From contig CAJNDS010002679.1 in assembly GCA_905221605.1 (NCBI GenBank), positions 1,019,001 to 1,083,000 on the forward strand: a stretch of DNA of 64,000 bases, read 5' to 3'. Origin of the DNA: Symbiodinium natans (Eukaryota > Sar > Dinophyceae > Suessiales > Symbiodiniaceae). Shown piece by piece: positions 1 to 10,577 of the stretch. The translations under genes were made by a program, and so were the position numbers. The notes under the pieces are model-generated. The model ran no database searches. It saw only the letters and a program-made list of their open reading frames with translations, and was not told where the DNA came from. The first letter of the stretch is position 1; the number at the start of each line of letters is the position of its first letter.

Positions 1-1639
1 ATGGCCTCGGGCTGGCAACCTGTTACATCAAAGGCGTCCGGTCTATATTCTCCACATAATCGCTCGATTGATTCATAGATTTAGGTGCTGAGATGGTGCT
101 TCGTCATCCGGGTGGGCTACAACCTCAGAAGGATCAACAGCAAGACTGGAATAACACAATCTCTGGCTAGCCTGAGGCCTTCATCATTAGGCTAATCAGG
201 TCGGATGCCGCCAGGTCGCCAAGGCAACGTGCTTGTATCTCTGCAGAAGGCCGAAGAGTCCGGGACCCCGCAGAAAAGGCAGACACCTGGAGGACGCCCC
301 GCCATCAAAGCACTGCGCCCTCGCACACATGAGGACCCGAAACCCTAAACCCTAAACCCTAAACCACACTCATCGACCCGAGCCCCGGGCAGAAAAGCGC
401 AGACTACGGATACAGCTCCCGCCACCTGGGTGCACAGAAAGCTTGCCCGGGCATGGCGGAGGCGAGCGGCGGCGAACTAAGCCCCATGCCCAGAACCTGG
501 GCATCCACGGAAGATAAGAGTAGTAGTATTATGAACTTTTCTTGGATTATGCTGTTGTATGGTGATATGATTATATTGGTACCTTATTGTATATGCATAA
601 TTTGTGGTACTAGTGAGCAACTGGGTAGGAAGCATGGCTCATCCCTCGACGCCGCCCACACTGCCTTTGAGTTGACGGGCTCCAGAAGTCCGCATGTGCG
701 GGCGAGTGGGGGTGCAGAGGTGATCTAATTGATGTGCCCACTTTGACGACACCATGAACGAAAAAGTAGAGTCCGTAATGCAACGTGTTCAGGGTACGAT
801 GCCCCTACTGCACTTCAGAACCGTACCGGGCTGCAGCATATCCGTCATGTTTTTCCTTTGACCCATGCGGCGCGGCGATGCAGCAGTACCACGCCGCAGG
901 ACGCTGTGACTGTTGAGGTGTGGACTGGCCGGGCCATCTACAAGTCAATTCTTATTGTCAGGCGAACGGCAAAGGCAAAACCACATGCGTGCAATCATGG
1001 TGACATCCGTGGGAAGCACGGACCATTTCTTAGCCTCGCCACGCAGCTGTCGAAGTCTATCGGACGTTGCGGCGTTGTGCTAAAGATCTTGCCGCATGAC
1101 CTGGTGTGTCATGGGCGGCGGGCCGCGTCCTGCACGTTCTGGAACTTGTCTTGGAGGCCTCGGCTGTCCGGCCACAAGCCTGAACATCTACATCTATGCA
1201 CAAAAATGTATCCCTAAACTTTGGTTCGTTTGTCCGCGAGTGCTTGGCCAAGTTGCTCAAAACTGAAACCGCTCTACTCGTCGCTGTCCTCGTCATCACT
1301 CCCCAAGAGAGCAGAAAACTTGTTCTTCCTCAGCTGGGCGATTCGAACAAGCGGCTCCGTGCACTACCAGCTGAACCTGCCAGTGGTCTCGCCCATTGGC
1401 CCCGATAGAAATGGTCCGATCACATGACAAAGAGACAGATCGGCACCCTGACCCGAGCCCTCAGCAACTTGTCATGGGCAGAGTCTATCAAGCCAACCCA
1501 GGAAGGGTTCCCAGTTTGAAGCCGAAAGCACCGATTCTCCCAACTTGCCCTAGAAACTCGAGACTGCTACAGGAGAAGGATCGAGGACACAGCCGCCTTG
1601 GCCTTCTTGTCCTTAGTTGTCCAGTAACCCGGGGGAACT

Positions 1640-2030
1640 AAAGGTTAAACCCTGAACCCGAATCCCTAAACCCCAAACCCTAAACCCTAAACTCTAAACC
1701 CTAAACCCTAAACCCGTCTCTGACCTTTTCCCCGGAAAAAAAAAAAAAAAAAAACCTAAACCCTAAACCCTAAACCCCAACAAAAAAGGTCAAAGGTTTC
1801 ATACTCTACAGCTAAGTGTCACCCTTCTCCTTCGGCTCTTTTCTCTCCGCCACCTGTGGCTCCTCGGCTTCGGCGAAGCTTGCCACGCAAGGACCAACCT
1901 AAACTCCATAAACTCCAAACCCTAAACCCTAAACCCCATACCCTATAAACCCTTAACCCTTTTGAGCACGGACTGGGAAACCCTTAACCCTAAACCCCAA
2001 ACCCTAAACCCTCAACCCTAAGGACCCCGA
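1640..2030. repeat. Degenerate CCCTAAA telomere-type repeats
   Basis: Blocks of CCCTAAA occur near 1645-1735, 1755-1780, 1905-1960 and 1980-2025, broken by a poly-A run (1736-1754) and unique sequence. The unit is the Arabidopsis-type telomere heptamer, which dinoflagellates also use. The interruptions argue for an interstitial array rather than a chromosome end. Confidence 0.8.
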
Positions 2031-2164
2031 ACCGCAACAAGGTCCCCGGCCTTCTGTGTCGCCACGACTTTGGGCGCTGTTTTGGATGCCTCAGCGCCAG
2101 GATACTGAGAGGTTTCAACTCGTGACAGGGCTTGCGTGAAGACAAAACTTCCCGAATGAGGCGG

Positions 2165-2305
2165 GGGTTTAGGGTATAGGGTTTAGGGTAAAGGGTTTAG
2201 GGCTTGGGGCTTAGGGCTTAGGGTTTAGGGATTATTTTTGCCGCCCGCCTAGCAGACCCCCTCTGGGTTTAGGGTTTAGGGTTTAGGGTTTAGGAAGGCT
2301 GGGGT
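2165..2305. repeat. TTTAGGG telomere-type repeats, opposite orientation
   Basis: Degenerate TTTAGGG units lie at about 2165-2232 and 2265-2295. The orientation is opposite to the blocks at 1640-2030, so the pair forms a head-to-head telomere-like arrangement about 140 bp apart. Confidence 0.8.
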
Positions 2306-2322
2306 TAACTAAAATAGCTGAG

Positions 2323-4270
2323 CAACGGCCACGGGCACTTCCGGCGCCGCAGCAACCGGAGCAGGGGCAGCGGCCTCAGCCTCGCAGAATTTCACCGACT
2401 GTGAGCGATTGCTTCTCGGCTGAAGGACATCTGGATACCTGGAGTTTCGGAGAACCTTCGGGTTCCGAATCTTGATTCACGTACCACCGCAGTAGCAAAC
2501 ACCGTCGTTTGGTGAGGGCGCGTGGCGACTAGCAGTGCTACAGTAGACGTTGGTGCAGCTACCCTATCTACGTCACCGAGAAGTTCGTCGCAAAACAGGA
2601 GAACAAGGTGAAGAGCAGCATCTCAGAGTCGTCACAGTCGAAATTCTGTGGATCATAACCGCTATCGGTCGTCGTCATCGCAGCAGAAGAACTGCAAGCA
2701 GTACGTCGAGTTGTAGTGGGGGAGTACTTCCGGGTCTCTCCGTTCGGGCCCGACAAGAACTCAATGCACTAATTACTAATGCCAGCGCTTCTGGCCTTTC
2801 CTTTCTTCTTGCCCTTCTTCTTCGGCTCCTGCTCAAAGCCAAAATTCGGCGCACAAATTTTGCTTCTGCCACTGTCGCACCCTGCGGCTCGTTGGCACAG
2901 TGGAGACCCTTTGCAAGTGACTTCATGGTAGCCCTTGCGCTCCAAAACCATCACCATCCCCTCCTCTTAGTTTTCAAACCTGCCCGAATGGCCTCATGTA
3001 CCCAGAAGTGGAGAAACGGGGACGGGGGGGGTTTGGTTTCCGACATTCGGGGTACCTTATCGGGGTTCTTACGGGCACCCTACTCTTTGGGGTCTACTTT
3101 AGGGGCCCCTAAATTTTCGTAAACCCCCCCCCCAAAAAAAAGAATCGGGAAAAAAAGTCGCCCGAAAAATTCCGTCCGGCTCCACTTCCGCAGGCGCCGC
3201 TTCGTAGGCCTCTTCGACCACCGGCTCCTCAGGTACCTCCTCCTGGAGTCAGGGGGGGGTTCTTACTTCGGGCAGAAATTTTCTGGGTACCTGTTAAGGC
3301 TGTTAAGGTCAGAGTCCTCAGAGACAGGGACCCTCTACGAAATTGAAGCATCAGAGGTTGTACTGCTGCACAGGGCAACGCTCAGGAATCAGGGATCCGA
3401 AGCCTCCTCCGAATCGGAATCTCAGCGCAGGACACGGAAGGCTGAGATGGGACTGTTGACGCATTCCAAATTGCAACTGACTGACCGAACATCTCCAGAA
3501 ACGCTGTCTTGAGCTCCGCGCTGCCGAGCGCGGCGAACGCGTTTTTCACGCCAGCAGGCATTGCGCAGGTCCTGAACAGCAGCATTCTGCACCGGGGGGG
3601 CCTTGCAGCTTCTGATGCATCAGAAGTTGAAACTTGCCAGCGGCACGGCGCGGGTTCCGATATCCCAGCGCTGGGCGGCAGGCTTGAACCAAACCAGCAG
3701 CAGAGACAAAGACTGCTTCAACAACGGTTACTTAGCTTCGTGGCTCCCACACGACATGCAAGCGCACAAGCTCTTGGGCAACCACGTGTTCTTCGTCAGC
3801 CTTGCACAGCGCGATCTGCAAACTATCGTCGGGAGTGCATCCGCTGACTTTGACCATGAAAAGAAGTCGGGGTGAAAGGTGCCATGTAAACCCCAAATCC
3901 TAGACTCCAAGCCCTAAACCCTTGTTCCATCTGGGCCAGAAAAAAATCGGTCTCCGAACAGATCAAGATGCGTGCTCAAAGTTCAGGGCCCTCACCCCTA
4001 ACCCTATGCACCCAATCCCGAATTCCCAAATCCAAGACCCCCAAACCGACAACATTGGAATTAGAGAATAAGCCAAGGTGCTTCTGCCCGTTGAGCGACG
4101 TGCCGTGAGCTGATCCCAGGTCTTGCAGAAACGTAAAGCAACCTTGCCGATTGACCTGCCCACCGCAGAATCTGTGACATACCAGAACCCCTGATGCGAC
4201 GCACGCTGCAATATGAACACATAGATTTATGTATGTGATTCTGCAATACTACATATTCATACTAGCATAA

Positions 4271-4302
<32 letters not shown>

Positions 4303-7300
4303 TATGTGGTAGTGCAAAGACCTGGGCGTGCTTCCGCGAAATGGTCTCGTGGCCTCAGGCCACAGCACCCTGAGACGAATGCATCACCGGGGCTTCTTAG
4401 CTGAACTACGGCGGTCCAGATAAAGGCCATGATAACTGCCAGTTGCAGCAGCTGCAAGAACTGCAGTGGCTGGCAAAGAAGGCCCTTCTCAGCTTCGGGC
4501 CAAGTTGGAAGTCGATCCCCACAGGGGAGCGACCCATCAGCCACGCCTTTTGCTGGGGCTTCAAGAGGAAGCGTCCTGCAGCGCCACCAAGCAAGCCAAC
4601 TGCTAGAACACTCAAGGGGCTTTCTGTCGCTTGCACTGCCTACTTCAATCAGACCCTGGCTCTCAAAAGCTGAGGGTCCAATGCGGTTGCCACCCTTGAA
4701 GACGTCAAAGCAAGGCATCGCAATCTCATCAGAAGGCTCCTGCCAAATCCCACATGCCACAGGATGAAGACCACCGAAACCCGTACCATGTTGCCACGGC
4801 AGCTGCAGCTGTTGCAAGAACAGCTACTGCAAATCTGCAAAGCACGAGGCATCGGGGGCGCACCGGAATCTGCAGAACCTTCTGATGCTTGGCTTCGATC
4901 TCCTTCTTCAACCTCTCAGCCTCGGCCTTAGAGGGCCGGGAGGAGAAGGCAAAACGGCAAAAAGTCTCAAGGCCAAGAAACAAGGCAACGGATTTTAAAA
5001 ACGGCTACTGCACTACTTTGTGCTGCTAGAGACACAAGCACACAAGCACACCCCTTCCGAAAGATCATCAACAGCTCTCGCTTCCCCCTCCCCACCCCCC
5101 ACGGAGACACGTGGCCTTTCGACGCAGGTCGGCTTCGGCCTTCTTCTTCTCCTCCTGCCGGCATCAAGCAACTTGCTGCTGCTTCTGAGTAAGGGAGTAA
5201 GGGGAGTAAGGGGAGTAAGGGAAGTAAGGGAAGTAAGGGAAGTAAGGGAAGTAAGGGAAGTAAGGGAAGTAAGGGAAGTAAGGGAAGTAAGGGAAGTAAG
5301 GGAGGTAAGGGAGGTAAGGGAAGTAAGGGAAGTAAGGGAAGTAAGGGAAGTAAGGGAAGTAAGGGAAGTAAGGGAAGTAAGGGAAATAAGGGAAGTAAGG
5401 GAAGTAAGGCCCCACCCCCTTAAGGGGCAGCCTCCGCTTCTTGCTTCTTGCGCTCCAGCAGAGCCTGTCGCAGCTTCTCGGCCTGCCGGGGCCACAAGGG
5501 GTTCGATTAGGGTTTAGGGTTTAGGGTTTAGGGTTTAGGGTTTAGGGTTTAGGGTTTAGGGTTTAGGGTTTAGGGTTTAGGGTTTAGGGTTTAGGGTTTA
5601 GGGTTTAGGGTTTAGGGTTTAGGGTTCGATGACAACGACTCGTAAGGAGCTGCAAGAAGTTCTGCAAGAAGGCTGCACGTTTGCTAGCAACCATAGAGTC
5701 TTCCCTAGAGAAGCGAGATGGAGCGAGCCCTGTCTACACACCTTTCTGCTCCAGAAGCTTGCAACTGACAGCGGCAAAGAAACTCGAGCCTCCAGTTGCT
5801 TTGCCACTTCCTTGTCCGCTTCAGCCTCAAGCGTGACGCAAGCGACCATGTGGGGGGGCCTGACGCCGAATCCTCCAAGCACTTGAAACCTTCTTCTGGC
5901 GCTCTTTCGCCATCGAAAGCTCGAACTCGGCCTCCTCGCCAAAGGCACTCCGCTCACATGCAGCACATGGTGTAGGTTCATGTGGGTGTTTTTCAGGTGC
6001 AAGCCATGTCATTTTCCACTCGCAACCACCACTCGAAGATGGTCAGGGCTGCAACTACACAGAAAACACACAAGCCCCCTGTAGTCTCGACATACTCTCC
6101 GCAAAACAGACACCATAATCCAGACGATGCGCGGGCGATGAGCTTTTGTTTCCACGAGTTCGGGCGTTCTTGAAAGTCACGACTGGATTGGGTGTGAAAA
6201 TGTGCAGGACCGAAGCCAAGTTCCATCAGAAGTTCCCTATTGTACCCCGCTATACCAACAGTGCTTAGTAGGGATGATAGTACCCCCTAATATGATCCCT
6301 ATCTTAGGATTGTTAGGGCACTGGAGCGAGACTTGCTGGCTACAGCTGCTTGTTGATGACTGGGAACCTGTCTGCCGCAGAGCCTCGCAAGCTTGAGCCA
6401 TCTTTCAGCAGGGTCCAAGTAAGGGTCAGCGTGAGGTTGATGGGTTAGGGTCGTTGCTTGACCTGCAAGCCCCGTGCCGGCACATCTGGGATCGGATTGC
6501 CAATTCTGGGCTCAGCGGGGAGGGCGGGGGGGGGGGGGGGAACGCAAGAAAGTCACGAAACCCAGGGCTCGACAAACACATGAGCTTCATGTCATTTCAG
6601 CTGTTGGTGGCAAATCCTATGCTTCACTGGCAGAGGGGCACTTGGGCGGGAGGGGGCGTCCAGGCTTTTCCGCTAGAGACTGCGAAGGCACACCTTTTCC
6701 GTAGACTGCAGTCGACGAGTAGACTCGCCCATGGGGTATTACATGGAGGTTTACGAAAAGAAGGGATCCCCATAGAGACCCTTATGACAAGGACCCCAAG
6801 AGGGTCCCCCCTAATTTCGGAACCTCCCACATATTCAGGAACAACCCTAAACCCTAAACCCTAAACCCTAAACCCTCAACCCTCAACCCTAAACCCTAGA
6901 CCCTAAACCCTAAACCCTTTACCCTAAACCCGAAACCTTGGGGCTTTTTAAAGTGTTCCAATCCTTCCGCGCCATCTCGACGCGATGCTTCCACAGGGCG
7001 ATCTTCTCCTCCCGGAACCCAGGAGTACATTACAACCTTGAGGGGCACAACCCTAAACTCTAAATCCCTACATCCCGGGCTCATTGCTGCCGGGACCTGG
7101 CTTCGTACGCTCTTAGAGCTGTAGAAGCTCACATCCCGAAATCCCTAAACCCTAAACCCTTGGACGAAGCCTTCTGTTCCTCCTCCTTTCGTCTTTCCTC
7201 TTCCTCTCTTTGCCTCTCCTGCACGAAAGGTCCACACTAAGTTGACATCATGGGAGGGCGGACGTGGGGGGGGGGGGGGGGGGGGGGCTTTAACAGTAGA

Positions 7301-9933
7301 ACCACTATACTAATAGGTAGAGAATTACGAATACCAATAGTCATAACAAGTGTTCCTATCACTTTCATACTCCTCATAAAAAGGCACGAGTCGTGCGGCA
7401 ATAGACATAGCGAATGAAATAAGCGATCGCGTGAATTGTAAGAGCGAAGTGAGCAAAAACCCGAAATCACTATTGACTTCGTGCTCTCTCTGGATGCAAA
7501 TTCTATCAATAAAGGCATGAAGTCAACAGTCATCATATGTTGAGACTAGAATGAGAACACAATGAGTTTACAAGGAACGAAGTGTACGCGTGAAACTCAT
7601 TATATTGTGTGAAAGAAGCCGAAAGGAAGCGTGCTTGCCATACTTTGAAATTTCTGCGCCGCTGACTTTGAATGTCGGCCCCCGCCGCTTCGGCTTGTCG
7701 TTTCTACGAAAGCCGCGAGCTAAACCCCAAAAAGCGCCCCTCACGTTTCAAAGCGACCTGGGTGTTCCGGGGGGGCGTGGCTTCAAAAAGGACACCCGGG
7801 CTTCACCCGAGCTAGCAGGCCACCTCCTCCTCGAGCCGCCTGCGTTCCGCCTCCTCCGCTTCTCTCTTTCTGCGCTCCTGAGGCAGTGCAATGACGTGCG
7901 ATGTGTGGAATTTTAAGGTCAAAACTGCCCGGGCCTAAGCTTTCCAAGTGCGACTCTCAGCTTCTGGCACCGGGATGACATGCAAAGGGCGCATGAGGCT
8001 GCGCCATAGGATACATCTACGAAGACTCCTCTGCCACCCAAAGGATGCCTAAACTTAGAACGCCCCCAGGGCCATACGATGCCCCACACCTCCAGCCACC
8101 CAGTACGGGCGACCTTCTTTGAAGGCCTTGGGGCCTTGGGGATCGGCAAAAGCTCCGCAGGCGCAGGCGCCAGGCGCAGGGTTCTCTCCGTTGATCCCAT
8201 GGATTCACGTTAGCCGTTAGCTGCATTTCGTAGTACAACGCTTCGCTCCAGGCTTGCTTGGGAAAGGCTGTCCTCCTCTTCCTTTCTTCGCCTTTCTGCT
8301 TCAGCCTTTCATCAGAGGCGCTGGTCAACACTTGCAACAGTCAAGACGAGCCCCGGTAAATAGCCAGCCAGCAGGATCCAAGGAGCAGTGAAGGCACGGT
8401 GTTCTGGGGTTTGGGGGGGTTTTGGTGGGGTGTTGGTTTGAGGGATTTTGGGAGGGGTTTTGGGGGGGTTTGGTGTGGTTTTGGGGGGGTCTTGGGGGGT
8501 TTTTTGGGGGTGTTTTGGGGTTTTGGGGTTTTGGGGGGGGTTCAATTGCTGAAAATGGCAACTGTGCTGTTTCAAGACAATGCCGCAGCCATGTGCACTC
8601 TGTCTCGGGAGGTTGATTGTGCCTCCTCCCTTTCCCGTTGCTCCTCCGTCTCTTTCCTGACGATCAAGACGTGGAAATTTCCGTAGCATGGCAACACATG
8701 CACTCCCTGACCTGTAGATAAAGAAGTTTACGAAATGTAAGGAAGACTACCCAAAACAGAACAAGGCACCATCGTGCAAGTTCTTCTTTGGAGACGAGCT
8801 CATTGTCTTCGTCTGCAGCGGGGCAGAAGCAACCAGGACACCAGAAGAAACACCACATTTTGAATGCTTGGCCTGAGCCTGACTCGTCCTCTTTCTTGTC
8901 TTCTGGTGCCTTGCGGGAAAAGCAAACACCCCCTCATGCGGTTCTACCTTGGACCCCTAAGGTAGTACTTTGGGGTTTGGGGACCCTTCTTACAGGATCT
9001 AAGGGAAGATAAAGGCCATTTTTCGGAATATATTCAGGGAACCTCTTCGAACTACGTCCTTATAATGGGGTCCGAGTATGACTCCCTTCAGACCCTCCCT
9101 CACATGGGCCAAAAACCACGCCATGAGTTGGGAAAGCGGTCAGAGGCCGGCGCGTCTCTCAGCAAGGCTCGCTTCGCCGCGCGCTGGTGCCGCACCATCT
9201 CCTGCCGCTCCGCTTCCGCGGCCTCTGCCTCCTGGTCAGTTCGTCAGGGGTGCTCTGGGGAGGTTCACGGAGGTGGTTCTGAAGCATCCGAAATAAGGCT
9301 TATAGTAGAGTATGGCTACCATACCTATAAACCCTACTTATAACTACCCGTGAGAGTACAGCTACCATTCTCATTAAACCCTACTTTTAACGACCCAGGA
9401 AAGGCTATTATTCTTATAACCCCTACTTCTAACTACCCAAGGAGGCTACCATTCTTATAACCCCGACTTCTAGCTACCCATGAACCTCCAGGTAGGGTTT
9501 AGGGTTTAGGGTTTAGGGTTTAGGGTTTAGGGTTTAGGGTTTAGGGTTTAGGGTTTAGGGTTTAGGTTTTAGGGTTTAGGGTTTAGGGTTTAGGGTTTAG
9601 GGCATCCTCCGCACCACCCTCCGCGGCCTCGGCCTCCTGGCGCAGCCGCTCCGCCTTCTCCGCGGGATCCTTCTCAGGAGGGAAGCAAGGGAAGCAGGTG
9701 CCTCATAGAAGGCTTTCAGTATAGTGCTATACCTTAAGAATAAATATGTTCGACGATCCTAGCACGGTGATACACTCTGCTATACTCTTGTACGATTATG
9801 TGCCATCACACTGTTGCGAAATTTTTTTGTCCTCTGATCATATTCTTATATTGTTTCCTTAAAGTGCCCCAATCCATCCCAGCGCATCCCAGCGCTGCCT
9901 CGAACTCTTCCACATCCATAGCCTCGGGGTCGC
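2323..9933 (-). CDS. Multi-exon coiled-coil protein built from micro-exons
   Basis: The gene is rebuilt from exon pieces on the minus strand; the function is unknown. Exons in transcript order: 9933-9899, 9669-9607, 9231-about 9174, 8656-8623, 8305-8273, 7877-7824, 7218-7171, 7008-6964, 5952-5890, 5825-5790, 5482-5432, 5154-5116, 4926-4879, 3242-3210, 2828-2796 and 2380-about 2323. Examples of the encoded peptide are ERQREEEERRKEEEQK (7218-7171), AEKLRQALLERKKQEAE (5482-5432) and AEAERLKKEIEAKHQK (4926-4879), all strongly charged helix formers. Later exons turn Glu/Pro-rich (EEVPEEPVVEE) and Lys-rich (EPKKKGKKKGK). Most exons are whole multiples of three in phase 0, start after AG (usually AG|G) and end before GC, GA or GT. 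The first exon (GDPEAMDVEEFE) and a possible exon at 8850-8790 (EDNELVSKEEL) resemble degenerate EF-hand loops. Both ends are probably missing. Individual exons are convincing; joining them into one gene is inference. Confidence 0.6.
3024..3133. mobile_element. MITE-like element, copy A
   Basis: This is a roughly 100-bp element with inverted ends: a left end like GGTTTCCGACATTCGGGG and a right end like AATTTTCGTAAACCCC. Inside it carries the shared core GGGGT, CTACT, TTGGGGTCTA and AGGGGCCCC. It lies in the intron between coiled-coil exons 3242-3210 and 2828-2796. Confidence 0.65.
3380..3600 (-). other. Possible additional coding exon, unassigned
   Basis: A minus-strand open stretch reads with segments such as GVKNAFAALGSAELK and FLEMFGQSVAIW, which look protein-like. 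It lies between two exons of the coiled-coil gene on the same strand. I could not settle its boundaries and recognise no family. Confidence 0.2.
4266..4302. repeat. (AT)n microsatellite
   Basis: An uninterrupted TA dinucleotide tract in an AT-rich pocket; intronic if the coiled-coil gene model is right. Confidence 0.9.
5187..5409. repeat. Minisatellite of 9-bp unit GTAAGGGAA
   Basis: About 24 tandem copies of GTAAGGGAA, with early GTAAGGGGA and later GGTAAGGGA variants. Because 9 is a multiple of 3, the array creates false long ORFs on both strands (Val-Arg-Glu repeats one way, Phe-Pro-Tyr or Leu-Thr-Ser the other). It fills the intron between coiled-coil exons 5482-5432 and 5154-5116. Confidence 0.95.
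5507..5626. repeat. Perfect TTTAGGG array, about 17 units
   Basis: An unbroken run of TTTAGGG heptamers lying in the intron between coiled-coil exons 5825-5790 and 5482-5432. Its perfection suggests recent addition or strong homogenisation. Confidence 0.95.
6744..6828. mobile_element. MITE-like element, copy B
   Basis: Reverse-oriented copy of the family: it starts GGAGGTTTACGAAAAG and ends CTAATTTCGGAACCTCC. It is intronic, between exons 7008-6964 and 5952-5890 of the coiled-coil gene, and abuts a CCCTAAA array on its right. Confidence 0.6.
6842..6935. repeat. CCCTAAA telomere-type array
   Basis: About 12 CCCTAAA units with small variants (CCCTCAA). Same intron as MITE-like copy B, opposite orientation to the 5507-5626 array. 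Confidence 0.9.
8396..8542. repeat. G-rich tract with runs of TTTTGGGG
   Basis: Dense alternation of T3-4 and G4-8 runs on the + strand. The pattern resembles ciliate telomere repeats and should form G-quadruplexes. It makes spurious Gly/Trp or Pro-rich ORFs. It lies between coiled-coil exons 8656-8623 and 8305-8273. Confidence 0.8.
9491..9602. repeat. TTTAGGG array, about 16 units
   Basis: Near-perfect TTTAGGG heptamers with one unit carrying an extra T. Intronic, ending five bases before exon 9669-9607 of the coiled-coil gene. Confidence 0.95.
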
Positions 9934-9952
9934 CTGCAAAACATCAGGACAC

Positions 9953-10520
9953 TTTAGGGTTTAGAGTGTAGGGTTTAGGGTTTAGGGTTAGGGTTCAGGG
10001 TTTAGGGTTTAGGGCCTTGGGTTTAGGGTTTAGGCTTTAGGGTTTGGGGTCACACTTTAGGAACGGCATACAGCAACACAGCACTGCACATCATATGAAC
10101 CTTGCCGCTTCTGTAATCTTAGGAGTTCATTATTGTTCAACCCGAACCTCGAAACTCGAAACCGTAAACCCTGAACCCAAAACCCAAGACCCTATACCCT
10201 AAACCCTACAAACCCTAAATCTATAAACCCACCAAAACCCTAAACGCACGCCCCGGCTTCCAGCTCCCCCATGGGCTCTGGCCTTCATCGACAGCTGCCT
10301 TCCTCCTAGGCCCTGCCGCTCTTTTGGATGTCTGCCTTTGGAGAACAGATCGTGGGCTCAAACTCACAAAAAAAACGGGGAGCCATATGAGAGATAAGGG
10401 CTTAGGAGTTTTTTTGGCTCAGGGCTTCAGGGTTTAGGCTTTTTTGGTTCAGGGTTTTTGTTGGTTTAGAGTCTAGGGTTTTAGGGTTTTTTAGGGTTTA
10501 GGGTTTAGGGTGTAGAGTTT
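9953..10520. repeat. Mixed-orientation degenerate telomere repeats upstream of the LINE
   Basis: TTTAGGG-like units fill 9953-10055, CCCTAAA-like units lie around 10140-10245, and T-rich TTTAGGG-like units lie at 10425-10520. Inside the last block are fragments such as TTTTTTTGGCTCAG (10406-10419) that resemble the 3' half of the dinoflagellate spliced leader. The LINE insertion site is at the right edge. Confidence 0.8.
10507..10520 (+). repeat. Left target-site duplication of LINE
   Basis: AGGGTGTAGAGTTT, identical to 16458-16471 on the other side of the element. Both copies are embedded in TTTAGGG-type sequence. Confidence 0.75.
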
Positions 10521-10521
10521 G

Positions 10522-10531
10522 TTGGCTCAAG
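10522..10531 (+). other. Spliced-leader relic (TTGGCTCAAG)
   Basis: The ten bases match the 3' end of the dinoflagellate spliced leader, which is added in trans to mRNA 5' ends. Position at the exact 5' end of the LINE suggests that a trans-spliced transcript was reverse transcribed and 5'-truncated. Ten bases alone could match by chance; the location is what makes it notable. Confidence 0.5.
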
Positions 10532-10577
10532 GCTTTCGGCTCGGGGGCATGAGCCCAGGGAGGTTTTTGTTGGGGTT

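Larger units (their letters stand above)
1..2320. other. No gene recognised; telomere-like repeat zone
   Basis: I see no coding exon that I can defend here. The stretch holds a short CCCTAAA run near 340-366 and longer degenerate blocks listed separately. The open frames at 453-728, 858-1217 and 1196-1641 show no domain, no compositional signature and no paired splice signals, and read as chance ORFs. Confidence 0.5.

Noticed and set aside
5013-5517. Long ORFs of Val-Arg-Glu, Leu-Thr-Ser or Tyr-Phe-Pro repeats
   Set aside because: All are translations of the GTAAGGGAA minisatellite, which is open in several frames on both strands.
5507-5626. CRISPR-like array or chromosome end
   Set aside because: Units are contiguous heptamers without spacers, and genes lie on both sides, so it is an interstitial telomere-type array.
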